This document shows, piece by piece, positions 8,362 to 17,312 of a stretch of 39,782 bases of DNA (position 1 is its first letter; every line of letters begins with the position of its first letter). The notes beneath the pieces were generated by a model. The model worked only from the letters and a program-made list of their open reading frames with translations. It was not told the DNA's origin and ran no database searches. The stretch lies in contig JAAYBJ010000092.1 in assembly GCA_012730105.1 (NCBI GenBank), forward strand, positions 1-39,782. Reading direction: 5' to 3'. Source of the stretch: Candidatus Hydrogenedentota bacterium (GTDB lineage: Bacteria > Hydrogenedentota > Hydrogenedentia > Hydrogenedentales > CAITNO01). The position numbers and the translations under genes are program-made.

Positions 8362-9903
8362 ATGGAGCCCATCAACCGCCGTTCTTTTATGCAAAATATG
8401 GCAGGAGGATTCATCGCGGCAGGCGCGCTGAATGCCACTGCCGAACGACTTTCCGAAGTTCCCTCCCGCCCCAATCTTGTCTTTCTGCTGGCGGACCAGC
8501 TGGGACGCAACCATTGCGGATTCTCCGGGACGCGCGAGGCCCGTACGCCCACGATAGACCGGCTGGCCGGTGAGGGCGTAGAATTCCGCAATGCCGTCTC
8601 CACTATGCCCGTCTGCTCGGCGTACCGAGCGTCACTTCTGACCGGCCGCTATCCCACCAGCACCGGCATGGTCATTAACGAACTCCGTTTCAACCCCAAC
8701 CAGGAATGCCTGGGCCACCTGCTAACGCAAGCGGGATATGACACCGGGTATATTGGAAAATGGCACTTGTACGCGAATCAGCTGGGCAACCATCATGACC
8801 CCAGAAATTCATTTGTTCCCCCGGGCCCGCACCGGTTGGGCTTTGACGGATATTGGGCCGCGTACAATTTCCATCACAACTATTACGGCGCCTATTACCA
8901 CCGGGATAGCGCGGAGAAAGTCTTCTTTGACAAAGAGGTATACGAGCCTGACGGTCAAACCGATCTCGCCCTGAACTTCATCAAGGAAGCGAAGGGCAAC
9001 ACAAAACCCTTCGCCTTGTTTCTTTCGTTCGGCACGCCCCACGATCCCTGGCATACAGAAAATGTTCCTGAAAACTTTTTGGAACCGTTCAAAGACGTTC
9101 CGTTCCCGAATCCACCCAACTACCAGGAGGAAAACGATCCTTATTCTGACGCCTGGGGCAGATTCAAGATTGATGAGCGTAACCGCCTGGAACAATGGCG
9201 CCGCGTATATTACGGGATGACCGCGAACCTGGACTGGAACATCAGAAGAATCCTTGACACCCTCGATGCTTCAGGCCAACGGGATAACACGCTGGTCGTG
9301 TTCACTTCGGACCATGGTGAAATGTTCGGCGCCCACGGGCGCAGGGCCAAAAACATCTTCTACGACGAAGCAGCCCGGGTGCCCTTTGTCATGAACCATC
9401 CCGGCATCATTCAGGGCGACACCGTGACGGACGCCTGCCTGGGCACAGTGGACATCCTGCCCACGCTCCTGGGCTTGCTGGGCTTGTCCATTCCAGAGGG
9501 AGTAGAGGGCACAGACCTGAGCGCCGCCGCTATGGGCATGGCGTGCTCACAGCCGGAGGCAGCCTTATTACAAAACACCGGGGCCTGCGCCGCGTGGGAA
9601 AACGGACATGAGTGGCGTGCAGCACGCGACAAGCGATACACCTACGCGCGTTATCGACGCGACGGCAGGGAATTTCTGTTTGACAATAATGAAGATCCCT
9701 GCCAGTTGAACGACCTCGCATCGGAGAAACGCTACGAAGAAACACTGGAACGGCTGCGTTCCTTTACGAGGGCCAAAATGGCGGCTATAAATGACACAAA
9801 CGAGGAATGCACCTGGTACCGGGACCATTGGACTGAAAACCGCTGCATCATCGCTGCCGCCCGGGGACACTTTGAAGTTTTACAACACAGGTCTTCACTA
9901 TGA
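8362..9903 (+). CDS. Tat-exported sulfatase with variant CSAYR maturation motif
   Basis: A 513-residue alkaline-phosphatase-superfamily sulfatase. I chose the ATG at 8362 over the upstream 8308 because AGGAG lies ten bases before it and because the protein then begins with the twin-arginine signal NRRSFM. The first metal Asp is in LLADQLG (Asp45). The formylglycine site is Cys85 in C-S-A-Y-R, which keeps the CxA/PxR pattern but lacks the usual Ser. TSDHGEM supplies the later Asp and His metal ligands, and GKWHLY a conserved Lys/His. It is the first of two adjacent sulfatases; the next starts 12 bp after its stop. The substrate would be a sulfate ester on a carbohydrate; which one is unknown. 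No sulfatase-maturating enzyme is in this window. Confidence 0.92.
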   Translation: MEPINRRSFMQNMAGGFIAAGALNATAERLSEVPSRPNLVFLLADQLGRNHCGFSGTREARTPTIDRLAGEGVEFRNAVSTMPVCSAYRASLLTGRYPTSTGMVINELRFNPNQECLGHLLTQAGYDTGYIGKWHLYANQLGNHHDPRNSFVPPGPHRLGFDGYWAAYNFHHNYYGAYYHRDSAEKVFFDKEVYEPDGQTDLALNFIKEAKGNTKPFALFLSFGTPHDPWHTENVPENFLEPFKDVPFPNPPNYQEENDPYSDAWGRFKIDERNRLEQWRRVYYGMTANLDWNIRRILDTLDASGQRDNTLVVFTSDHGEMFGAHGRRAKNIFYDEAARVPFVMNHPGIIQGDTVTDACLGTVDILPTLLGLLGLSIPEGVEGTDLSAAAMGMACSQPEAALLQNTGACAAWENGHEWRAARDKRYTYARYRRDGREFLFDNNEDPCQLNDLASEKRYEETLERLRSFTRAKMAAINDTNEECTWYRDHWTENRCIIAAARGHFEVLQHRSSL

Positions 9904-9915
9904 GGGACTACAATT

Positions 9916-11340
9916 ATGGCAGCAATGAACCGACGTAACTTTCTCGGCGCATTGGCCTCAGGCACTGCCCTTTATGGCCTGAGCAGCCCTGTTCACAGCA
10001 AGGAGAAACCCGTGCCCAATATCGTCCTCGTATTTGTTGACGACATGGGCTGGTCGGACCTTTCTTGTTTCGGGAACCGTGACGCGTCCACGCCCAACAT
10101 CGACCGACTTGCGGCCGAGGGCATTTCCTTCGAAAACTTTTATGTAAACGCTCCGATATGCTCGCCTTCGCGAGTGGCCATTTCGACCGGACAATACCCC
10201 CTGCGCTGGGGAATCACCTCGTTTCTCAACAATCGCAAGGCCAACCGGGAACGGGGTGTGGCGGACTGGCTTGATCCCGCCGCGCCCATGCTCGCCCATG
10301 ATCTCCGCGCGGCCGGATACGCCACAGGCCATTTCGGCAAATGGCACATGGGCGGGCAGCGCGACGTAAATGACGCTCCGGAAATCACCGAATACGGATT
10401 CGACACATCCCTGACGAATTTCGAAGGCATGGGCCCGAAACTACTACCCCTTACCCTGGAACCTGGCGAACAAGAACCGGGCCGGATCTGGCAGGACGCG
10501 GAACGGCTGGGCGGACCGTTCACATGGATGCAGCGCTCTTCCATCACCGGTGGATTCGTAAGCGCCGCGCTGGAGTTCATGCAGAAGGCCGAGGCAGCGC
10601 AAAAGCCCTTTTATGTCAATCTCTGGCCCGATGACGTGCACAGTCCCTTCTTCCCGCCGGTGGAGCATTGGGACAAGGACAAGCGCAGCCGGTACCTAGC
10701 CGTTCTGGAAGCAATGGACCGGCAGTTGGGTTTCCTTTTCGACTATGTCCGGGATAATGAACGCCTGCGGGACAATACCCTGGTCTTGTTCTGTTCAGAC
10801 AACGGCCCGGAACCGGGAGCGGGGCGATCCCAAAATCTAAAAGGGGCCAAAGCCATGCTGTTCGAAGGCGGCATTCGTTCCCCCCTGATCGTCTGGGGTC
10901 CCGGCATTGTGGACCGGGCCGCTGCTGGAACCCGCAACTCCACATCCCTGCTGGCTGCCATAGACCTCGTTCCTTCGATAACCGCATTGACGGGAGCATA
11001 TCCGGCCCCGGGTACTATCCGGGATGGGGAAAGCGTGCTGGATATCCTGTTGGGCAAATCACAACAATCGCGACAGGGTCCACTCTTTTTTAACCGCCCT
11101 CCCGACCGGAAGGACTTTTCCGGATTCAAGTCCCTGCCGGATTTGGCCATTCGCGAAGGCGACTGGAAACTGCTCTGCGACTACGATGGCAGCCGGCCAC
11201 TCCTGCACAACATTGCTGACGATCCAAGTGAATCTGTCAACCTTGCCGAGGCACACCCGGATCTTGTGGAGAAACTAACAAGTAAGGTGACCCGCTGGTA
11301 CAAGGCTACCTGTAAAGACGACCCGGAATCAAAACAGTAA
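9916..11340 (+). CDS. Tat-exported sulfatase (CSPSR type)
   Basis: A 474-residue formylglycine sulfatase. The N-terminus NRRNFLG with a short hydrophobic region is a Tat-type signal. The metal motif VDDMGWSD covers residues 41-48. The canonical CSPSR has Cys82 as the residue converted to formylglycine. GKWHMGG follows near residue 143, and SDNGPEP near 295 gives the Asp/Asn metal ligands. The AFEGG-like segment (LFEGGIRSPLIVWGPG) typical of arylsulfatase A-type enzymes is near residue 315. GAGGGA seven to twelve bases before the ATG can serve as ribosome site. It is co-directional with, and nearly abuts, the preceding sulfatase, so the two probably desulfate the same glycan at different positions. 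The domain is complete. Confidence 0.93.
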   Translation: MAAMNRRNFLGALASGTALYGLSSPVHSKEKPVPNIVLVFVDDMGWSDLSCFGNRDASTPNIDRLAAEGISFENFYVNAPICSPSRVAISTGQYPLRWGITSFLNNRKANRERGVADWLDPAAPMLAHDLRAAGYATGHFGKWHMGGQRDVNDAPEITEYGFDTSLTNFEGMGPKLLPLTLEPGEQEPGRIWQDAERLGGPFTWMQRSSITGGFVSAALEFMQKAEAAQKPFYVNLWPDDVHSPFFPPVEHWDKDKRSRYLAVLEAMDRQLGFLFDYVRDNERLRDNTLVLFCSDNGPEPGAGRSQNLKGAKAMLFEGGIRSPLIVWGPGIVDRAAAGTRNSTSLLAAIDLVPSITALTGAYPAPGTIRDGESVLDILLGKSQQSRQGPLFFNRPPDRKDFSGFKSLPDLAIREGDWKLLCDYDGSRPLLHNIADDPSESVNLAEAHPDLVEKLTSKVTRWYKATCKDDPESKQ

Positions 11341-11428
11341 GCAAAATAATACCTTCGATACCCGGTCGAACACTGTATACTATAATAAGAAGTGTTTCTT
11401 TGGTAATAAGGCAAAAAAGTTTTCCTGC

Positions 11429-11434
11429 AGGAGG
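11429..11434 (+). promoter_or_regulatory. Consensus Shine-Dalgarno site AGGAGG
   Basis: A perfect AGGAGG lies eight bases before the ATG at 11443 and decides the start of the zinc metallopeptidase. The overlapping TATACTATAAT at 11376-11386 upstream resembles a -10 element, but no good -35 is seen. Confidence 0.7.
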
Positions 11435-11442
11435 ATACTATC

Positions 11443-12297
11443 ATGCGCTGGAAAGACAGAAGAATGAGTTCCAATGTCGAGGATCGCCGCGGCCTCTCCG
11501 CGAAGCGGGGCATGGTCGGGGGCGGCATGGGCATGGGTGTTATCGTCCTCGTTCTTGCGGTCTATATGCTCGGCGGCGACCCGAACCAGGTCCTGCAAAT
11601 GCTGCCCGTGGACCAGATGCAGGGCAGCGCGCAGGCCTACCAACCCACGGCCGAGGAAGAAGAACTGGCCCAGTTCGTTTCGGTGGTGCTTGCCGAAACC
11701 GAAGACGTCTGGACCCAATTGTTCCGCGAGATGGGCCATTCCTATGAATATCCGAAACTGGTCCTTTTTTCCGGCAGCGTGCAGTCGGCCTGCGGTTATG
11801 CCGGTTCCGCCACCGGCCCCTTTTACTGCCCGGGTGACCGCAAAGTGTATATCGACCTGAGTTTCTTCAATGAACTGCAGGAACGCTTCCAGGCACCGGG
11901 TGATTTCGCCATGGCCTATGTCATCGCCCACGAAATCGGGCACCACGTCCAGACACTTCTGGGCATCAGTGACCAGGTAATGTCCCAACGTTCCAGGCTC
12001 AGCGAGACGGAATTCAATAAACAGATGGTATGCATGGAACTGCAGGCGGACTTTCTGGCCGGTGTCTGGGCTCATTACGCATCCCGCATGAACCTGCTGG
12101 AAGAGGGTGACCTGAACGAAGCCATGAATGCCGCCAGTGCGGTAGGCGACGACCGCATCCAAAAAGCGGCCCAGGGGTATGTGGTGCCGGACAGTTTCAC
12201 CCACGGCACTTCTGAACAGCGGAAACGGTGGTTCAAGAAAGGGTTTACCACAGGCGATCCTGGCCAGGGCGACACCTTCAACGCAGCGGTCCTGTAG
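11443..12297 (+). CDS. ypfJ: YpfJ-like neutral zinc metallopeptidase
   Basis: A 284-residue protein of the putative neutral zinc metallopeptidase family (E. coli YpfJ). It begins with the family's basic N-terminus MRWKDRRMSSNVEDRRG. A single membrane helix of about residues 27-44 follows, in a glycine- and methionine-rich stretch. The catalytic HEIGHH is at 163-168, with a downstream ELQAD at 199-203 likely to supply the third zinc ligand. The length is that of the family. The protein is expected to be membrane-anchored with the peptidase outside the cytoplasm; the substrate is unknown in the family. It has its own strong ribosome site and is separated from the sulfatases by about 100 bp, so it is probably an independent housekeeping gene, not part of the glycan set. 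Confidence 0.92.
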   Translation: MRWKDRRMSSNVEDRRGLSAKRGMVGGGMGMGVIVLVLAVYMLGGDPNQVLQMLPVDQMQGSAQAYQPTAEEEELAQFVSVVLAETEDVWTQLFREMGHSYEYPKLVLFSGSVQSACGYAGSATGPFYCPGDRKVYIDLSFFNELQERFQAPGDFAMAYVIAHEIGHHVQTLLGISDQVMSQRSRLSETEFNKQMVCMELQADFLAGVWAHYASRMNLLEEGDLNEAMNAASAVGDDRIQKAAQGYVVPDSFTHGTSEQRKRWFKKGFTTGDPGQGDTFNAAVL

Positions 12298-12341
12298 CAG
12301 CCTTCCGCACGCGTCTCGTTCACCATCCGCTCAAGTTGAAT

Positions 12342-12360
12342 CCGGGAAAGCGTTTCCCGG
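12342..12360. terminator. Terminator-like hairpin between convergent genes
   Basis: CCGGGAAA and TTTCCCGG form a perfect 8-bp stem with a GCG loop, 45 bp after the metallopeptidase stop and 79 bp past the end of the convergent cupin gene. There is no U-run, so it may work as a bidirectional RNA-end hairpin rather than as a classical intrinsic terminator. Confidence 0.4.
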
Positions 12361-12438
12361 TGAGACCAACACCCTGGCGAATGCACCTTCACTCTGTTTC
12401 CTATCTTCCCTCCAGGAATGCGCGTGGAAGCGGTGCCT

Positions 12439-12777
12439 TTACAGGAGCCGTGTCTGCTCGCTCGGCCGGGGTACTTTAACGACCAGAACGCGCAGGGTAC
12501 GATCACTTTCGTTATACCAGCAGTGCGGTATGCGTGCCGGGCTTTCGATCAAGGAATCAGGGCCGACCGTTTCTTTTTCATCGCCGATTTCGACGACTCC
12601 CGTGCCTTCCAAGACATAAAAGAACACGTCGACCGGGGTAATATGCCGTTTTAGGGCCTGGCCCGGTTCAAGCGTCAGATGAACAGCCATGGCATGCTCA
12701 CTGTCATAGACCTGCGCCGCCTTTACATTATGCGGGTTGGGTCCTCCGGGACATTCTCTTGCATTAATTATTTTCAT
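12439..12777 (-). CDS. Small cupin protein
   Basis: A 112-residue single-domain cupin. The first motif retains His45 and a Glu at 57 (FFYVLEGTG at 52-60), but the second His of the usual HxH is Thr47. The second motif has IPHCW with His85. Metal binding is therefore plausible with a reduced ligand set. GGGAG about ten bases before the ATG supports the start. It lies 68 bp downstream of the ferredoxin gene on the same strand, so the two may be co-transcribed, which would suggest a redox or metal-related role. The function is not known. It is not closely similar to the cupin at 2939-3289. Confidence 0.75.
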   Translation of the reverse strand: MKIINARECPGGPNPHNVKAAQVYDSEHAMAVHLTLEPGQALKRHITPVDVFFYVLEGTGVVEIGDEKETVGPDSLIESPARIPHCWYNESDRTLRVLVVKVPRPSEQTRLL

Positions 12778-12845
12778 TGTTCAATTTCTCCCTTGCGGTT
12801 AAACCGCGTCAACAGACCTCGAGCAGAAGATCTTCGTTGCACTGC

Positions 12846-13034
12846 TCACTCTTCCGTTGTAATGGCTTCAACAGGGCAGAGATCGGCCGTCTGACGGCAG
12901 GACTCCTCTTGGTCAGGAGGGACCGGATCCGCCTTAACTTTTGCCACACTCCCGTCCATTTCAAACACCGCCGGACAGGATTCCTCACATAGCCCGCATC
13001 CGATGCAGGTATTTTCATTGACAACGGCTTTCAT
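12846..13034 (-). CDS. Single-cluster [4Fe-4S] ferredoxin
   Basis: A 62-residue ferredoxin. Cys10, Cys13, Cys16 and Cys53 (followed by Pro) are positioned to bind one [4Fe-4S] cluster. Cys20 and Cys46 are placed like the disulfide pair of Thermotoga maritima ferredoxin, whose layout (10, 13, 16, 20, 43, 51) is almost the same. It is a soluble low-potential electron carrier, typical of anaerobic metabolism. AGGAG seven bases before the ATG sets the start. It could supply electrons to radical-SAM enzymes such as an anaerobic sulfatase maturase, but no such gene is in the window, so this is only a suggestion. Confidence 0.93.
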   Translation of the reverse strand: MKAVVNENTCIGCGLCEESCPAVFEMDGSVAKVKADPVPPDQEESCRQTADLCPVEAITTEE

Positions 13035-13348
13035 TATTTAGCTCCTATTGTTTTTCGTGGATTCATGAGAGGCGCCAAGTGTAAAAGAACCCGGATGCCT
13101 GTTCCTGCGAAGCGCAAGTTTAAGAGATAATCGAAACAGTCCCAAAGATATCTTATGTACGCGGAAAAACATAGTATTAAGCACCTACACCCCTCTGACA
13201 ACGGTCGTCCAAAGATCGATCACACTCGGTCCATTTGCGGCTATACTCACAGCAGAAACAATATTGATTCCAAGAGACACGGGCATGTACCATCAATTCC
13301 GTACCTATATGGAATAGGGCAGGCGGACAAACGAAAAGGGTTCTATTT
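13035..13348. other. 314-bp divergent intergenic region
   Basis: It separates the ferredoxin (minus) from the large DUF4861-like gene (plus). No gene, RNA or clear palindrome is seen. It is expected to hold two divergent promoters. TATACT at 13242-13247 is a possible -10, but no matching -35 was found. Confidence 0.4.
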
Positions 13349-15874
13349 ATGAAACAGGTGTCGTATCTTCTTCTATTCCCTCTTATCTTGTCAGGCAATA
13401 TTTTCGGCGCGGAGGCTGTCAGCAAGCAGCAATTATTTGAGCGTGTCTTCGGCACGGCCGTTCAGTTGGACCCGGCACAACATGCCGCGGTCGCGCAGGA
13501 CGAGCACGGGAAACGACACTACGTTGACCAGGACAACGACGGGATACCGGAAGAAGTGTGGTTTATTGACCTGGACTCCCGCCACCTGGAAGACATGCGC
13601 CCGGTGCTGGTGCGCGTCCTTGACGAGGATGGCGACCTGCGCATGGGTGAAGAGCCGGACCTCGACAGCGATCTCTATGTCGCCGACTGGAAAGCCGACG
13701 GCACGGTGGATGCCGTGACGGACTACACGGACACGGACGGGGACCAGGATGTGGATGAAATGGGGATTTATTTCATCGGCTGGACGAAGGACAAAATCAC
13801 CTGCTGGTGGGGCGAGGACACGGGCGACGACAATTTGCTCTGGCATGATGTCGGCTACACCTACCGCCAGCGGGACTGCCAGTCTCGCAGTCACTTCGGG
13901 GGGGTAGAAACCTTCTGCGCCTATATTCTCGGACTCGACGATCCGGAATGGCATCCTGGTTGGGAAAACCCCTTCGTTTTCTATGACCTGGACAACGACG
14001 GCGTCACGGAAGAGGTCGTCCGCATCGAAGGCCAGGGGGACGTCATCCAGAACCTGCGCTACAGTTTTGATGCAGACAATGACGCCACGCCGGGCGCTCC
14101 CCGGGACTTTGACGTCTCCCTAAGCGCCCACGCGCCGGAAGGCACCCTGCTCCCAGCCGAACTGGGCGACAAACGCACACTGCGCGGCATTCCCGCCGGC
14201 GCCTTCATGGCCTTCAAAGAGGTGCAACAGTATTCGATGACCTTCCCCTGGGCAACGTACCAGCTTACCTGGGACGAAAACGACTTGAACATAGACGGGG
14301 AAGGCTTTGAGGGACTGGCGTTCAAAGACCCGCAGGAACGCTGGGAAGGCATCATCACGCAGAAAAACGAATTTTTTAAGCAGATCGGCGGCCCGAGCTG
14401 CGGCCTCGTAAACAAGCGCAACGAGGTGGACCTGGAATCCGACACGCCGATACGGGTGTATTACGCCGATACGGATCAGCGCGTTCACCTCTTCGGCGCA
14501 AACCATGCCTGGCTACTGGTGGACTACAACTTTGACCGTGAACCCGACATGCGCTACGACTACCACGACAGCGACGGCGACGGTTATCTTGACCGGTGGA
14601 CGCTAGACCTGAACGTGGACGGCAAACCCGATGAGGAATGGTATGGCGAGATCAAAGCAAATCGGGATATCCCTTACACCTATGCGGCGTTGAACGAAAT
14701 TATGCAACCGTTGCTGGAAACCCTGCCGTCGGAATTGTTTCAGTTGAGTTCCCGGCTGAGACAGGCACTCAATGCCTCAGGCATGCCGGACAAGAACCCC
14801 ATAGAAGCGCTGCTGGAGACGGGGTTTGATCTGCCGCAACTGCCCGTGGACCTGCGCCTGCGGCTCCTGAACAGTAACGAAAGCTGGCGCTATTACCTGG
14901 ACCTGCTGAAAGATTCGCTGACGGCTTCCCTTCGCGCCCAGCACGGTGCGTCCGACTTCTGGAACGTTTTTGATCCTCTGCGGGCATCGGGTGACATCAC
15001 GGGGATGCGGGAGGCCGTGGAAGAGGAATTCGGGCTTAAGGATGCCCTGCCTGATTTCGCGCTGGTTCGGAAAGTGATAACCGCCCGGTACGACCGCCCC
15101 CGGGTGGCCTGGGCCCAGAATTGGGTGCCACCCAATATCGGCTGGGAATCGGAGCAGGCCGCCTACCGCTGTTACTGGGGCCTGTTCGATTTCTTCGGTA
15201 AGAAAAAAGACGTGCTCATCTACCCACTGTTTAAGGCGGGCGAAGACTATCACAAGGAACAAGAATGGGGTATCGACGCCTTGAACGTGGACGACACCTG
15301 CGGCCTGGGCGGCATCACACTGTATGTCAACGGAAAAGCCTACCCCGTATACAGTCCCGAAGGCAAAGGTTCTATTGTCTGGTCCAAAGGAGTGCTCAAA
15401 GAAGCGAAAGACACTGTTTCCATCGAGGTGACCGCGGAAAAAGTGGGGCCAGAAGCAGCGCCGTACACCGTGCGCTTCCACTGCAGCGCCCTGGGAAACC
15501 GCAAGGACTCCCCCATTCAAGTTACCGTTGAAGGCGGCGCCCCGGACGACACGCTGGAAGTGGGCATTGGCATGCGCAAGTTGTCCCAGGAATCGTTCGC
15601 CATGGATGAAGCGGCCGGCATCCTGGCCAACTGGGGCATCCAGGATCCCACCATCGGCTGGATCGGTTTGGGCGTGGTATATCCGAAATCACTGGCGCTG
15701 CGCACAGAAGACTTGCCCGACCATCACCAGGTCGTTCTGAAAGCGGAACGCGGCAAGCCATTGACCTATCACATCCAGGGCACTTGGCTGAAAGGGCGCC
15801 GCTTCGACCGCTGCCCTACGCTCAGCAACTGGATGGGCGACTTGAAAGAAACCGCCAGTGTGGCAGGATTGTAG
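13349..15874 (+). CDS. Large secreted protein with Asp-rich Ca-loop segments and DUF4861-like C-terminus
   Basis: An 841-residue protein with a Sec signal peptide (about residues 1-21, cleaved after FGA). The N-terminal half carries many DxDxDG-type loops: DQDNDG at 60-65, DEDGD at 92-96, DTDGDQDVD at 128-136, DLDNDG at 213-218 and DSDGDG at 407-412. These resemble EF-hand or thrombospondin type 3 calcium sites. A mid region near 440-600 is helical and leucine-rich. The C-terminal 220 residues (WESEQAAYRCYWG near 606, WGIDALNVDDTCGLGG near 635) resemble DUF4861, a beta-sandwich domain seen in polysaccharide-degradation loci. AAAAGGG eight bases before the ATG supports the start. A role in glycan binding or cleavage is likely. 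The DUF4861 call is by pattern memory and needs a profile search. The last gene on this strand before a convergent nitrilase gene. Confidence 0.7.
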   Translation: MKQVSYLLLFPLILSGNIFGAEAVSKQQLFERVFGTAVQLDPAQHAAVAQDEHGKRHYVDQDNDGIPEEVWFIDLDSRHLEDMRPVLVRVLDEDGDLRMGEEPDLDSDLYVADWKADGTVDAVTDYTDTDGDQDVDEMGIYFIGWTKDKITCWWGEDTGDDNLLWHDVGYTYRQRDCQSRSHFGGVETFCAYILGLDDPEWHPGWENPFVFYDLDNDGVTEEVVRIEGQGDVIQNLRYSFDADNDATPGAPRDFDVSLSAHAPEGTLLPAELGDKRTLRGIPAGAFMAFKEVQQYSMTFPWATYQLTWDENDLNIDGEGFEGLAFKDPQERWEGIITQKNEFFKQIGGPSCGLVNKRNEVDLESDTPIRVYYADTDQRVHLFGANHAWLLVDYNFDREPDMRYDYHDSDGDGYLDRWTLDLNVDGKPDEEWYGEIKANRDIPYTYAALNEIMQPLLETLPSELFQLSSRLRQALNASGMPDKNPIEALLETGFDLPQLPVDLRLRLLNSNESWRYYLDLLKDSLTASLRAQHGASDFWNVFDPLRASGDITGMREAVEEEFGLKDALPDFALVRKVITARYDRPRVAWAQNWVPPNIGWESEQAAYRCYWGLFDFFGKKKDVLIYPLFKAGEDYHKEQEWGIDALNVDDTCGLGGITLYVNGKAYPVYSPEGKGSIVWSKGVLKEAKDTVSIEVTAEKVGPEAAPYTVRFHCSALGNRKDSPIQVTVEGGAPDDTLEVGIGMRKLSQESFAMDEAAGILANWGIQDPTIGWIGLGVVYPKSLALRTEDLPDHHQVVLKAERGKPLTYHIQGTWLKGRRFDRCPTLSNWMGDLKETASVAGL

Positions 15875-15900
15875 TAGCGGCTGTGATTTGATCCGCAAAC

Positions 15901-17241
15901 TCAGTTTTCCACACCCACCGGCCTGTGTCTGGGAACCTCAGACTTGAAATCGCCGAGGCTCGACCAGTAAATCCGCCGGCTAAGGTCCACCTCGGCGACG
16001 GCAAGGGTTCCCCACTCCTTTGCCTGGGCAATGACACGTCCCTCCTGGTCGTAGATGCCGCTAATCATCCAGTTGAGCGACGTGTCGCAATAGGTACTGC
16101 TGGCGATGTACACATGATTCTCGCAGGCCCGCGCGGCGGCAAGCAGGGGATTGCAGCCTGCCACGGGAAAGGCGATGATCTCCGCGCCATTGACAGCCAA
16201 TTGGCGGGCAGGCTCCGGGAAAAATCCGTCGTAACAAACCATCATCCCGATTCGCCCAATTTTCGTCTGAAAAACCGGGTACTCTGAGCCCGGCGTAACG
16301 CCAGCCTCGATTTCCGTGCGGGGCAACGTGACTTTTCGGTATTTGCCGATAAGCGCCCCGTCGGGACCGAGCAAGACCGCGGTGTTATAGATCAAATGTC
16401 CCTCCCGTTCCACAAGTCCCGCGACCAGGTGTAACCCATATTTGGCGGCCTGCCCGGCAAAATATTCGCTCGCGGGCCCGGGAATGGGTTCCGCGGCGTC
16501 CAGGTAGGACAAACCGTTTCCGGTGGCTGTAACGGTTTCCGGCAGAACCACCAGATCGGCCTTCTGCCGTGCCGCGTCTTCAAGCATCGGCTCAAACTGA
16601 CGGCAGCTGTCCATGCCGGTGGATCCCCCGTGGGGCACATAATGCACGGCGGCGATTCGGACCTTCCTGGCGGACGGCGGGTCCACCGGGCTGAGTGTGA
16701 TATCGCGCCATACCACAGAGGCATTGGCTGCCCAGCGCAGGTGCAGTTCCACAATGGCCTGAGATGCCTGTATAGGCGCCTGGTAGATACCGCAGAGTTC
16801 AACCCAGCCGGCCTCGTCCGGCGGTTGATCGCTCGGGTAGTCAGGCTCCGCCACAGGCGTCACACCAGGCGCGAAACTGACGGCGCCAGGCGCGTCGCGG
16901 CGCACCGGTTTTTCGGCCACATCGCGCCACAGGATACGGGCCAGCACGCTGCGGCGTGCATAGGGAACGCCCTCCGCACGCCGCCAGACTTGGAAGCGAT
17001 ACCATTTCCCGCCCTCGACAGGGAATACCCGTGCCCAATGACCGTCCAGTCCCTCCCGGGCATCCGTCGAAATGCGCAGCATTCCATCCGCCAGTTCCTC
17101 GAATACCGGGCGAATCTCGTCCCGCGCGGCAAATCCACGCCAGGGTTGAACTGTTGGGCCTGTATCAGCCCATGCGTGAAACACAACGCCCCATATCAAT
17201 GACAGGATAAAAAAGGTGCGCACTGATGAAATATTCCGCAT
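15901..17241 (-). CDS. Secreted carbon-nitrogen hydrolase (nitrilase superfamily)
   Basis: A 446-residue protein starting at the ATG at 17241; an in-frame TTG lies eight codons upstream but is less likely. The Sec signal peptide covers about residues 1-25 (ending AWA). Roughly residues 26-195 form a beta-sandwich-like domain of carbohydrate-binding style. The rest is a nitrilase-superfamily domain with the catalytic triad Glu (LVVLPETV), Lys ([10 protein letters not shown]) and Cys ([11 protein letters not shown]). It would hydrolyse an amide or nitrile C-N bond outside the cytoplasm. Most members are cytoplasmic, so export plus a sugar-binding-like domain suggests deacetylation or de-amidation of a glycan, amino sugar or glycopeptide; this is inference. 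It is 71 bp after the six-hairpin glycosidase and ends the minus-strand run. Confidence 0.88.
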   Translation of the reverse strand: MRNISSVRTFFILSLIWGVVFHAWADTGPTVQPWRGFAARDEIRPVFEELADGMLRISTDAREGLDGHWARVFPVEGGKWYRFQVWRRAEGVPYARRSVLARILWRDVAEKPVRRDAPGAVSFAPGVTPVAEPDYPSDQPPDEAGWVELCGIYQAPIQASQAIVELHLRWAANASVVWRDITLSPVDPPSARKVRIAAVHYVPHGGSTGMDSCRQFEPMLEDAARQKADLVVLPETVTATGNGLSYLDAAEPIPGPASEYFAGQAAKYGLHLVAGLVEREGHLIYNTAVLLGPDGALIGKYRKVTLPRTEIEAGVTPGSEYPVFQTKIGRIGMMVCYDGFFPEPARQLAVNGAEIIAFPVAGCNPLLAAARACENHVYIASSTYCDTSLNWMISGIYDQEGRVIAQAKEWGTLAVAEVDLSRRIYWSSLGDFKSEVPRHRPVGVEN

Positions 17242-17312
17242 GAAATACCTATTTGGCCGACTCAAAACTGTTACTCCCTATCTGATCTGTCATATACACG
17301 GTTCCACCCCCA

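Noticed and set aside
14777-15520. A 247-residue minus-strand open frame
   Set aside because: Antisense to the DUF4861-like gene, with no ribosome site or family resemblance.
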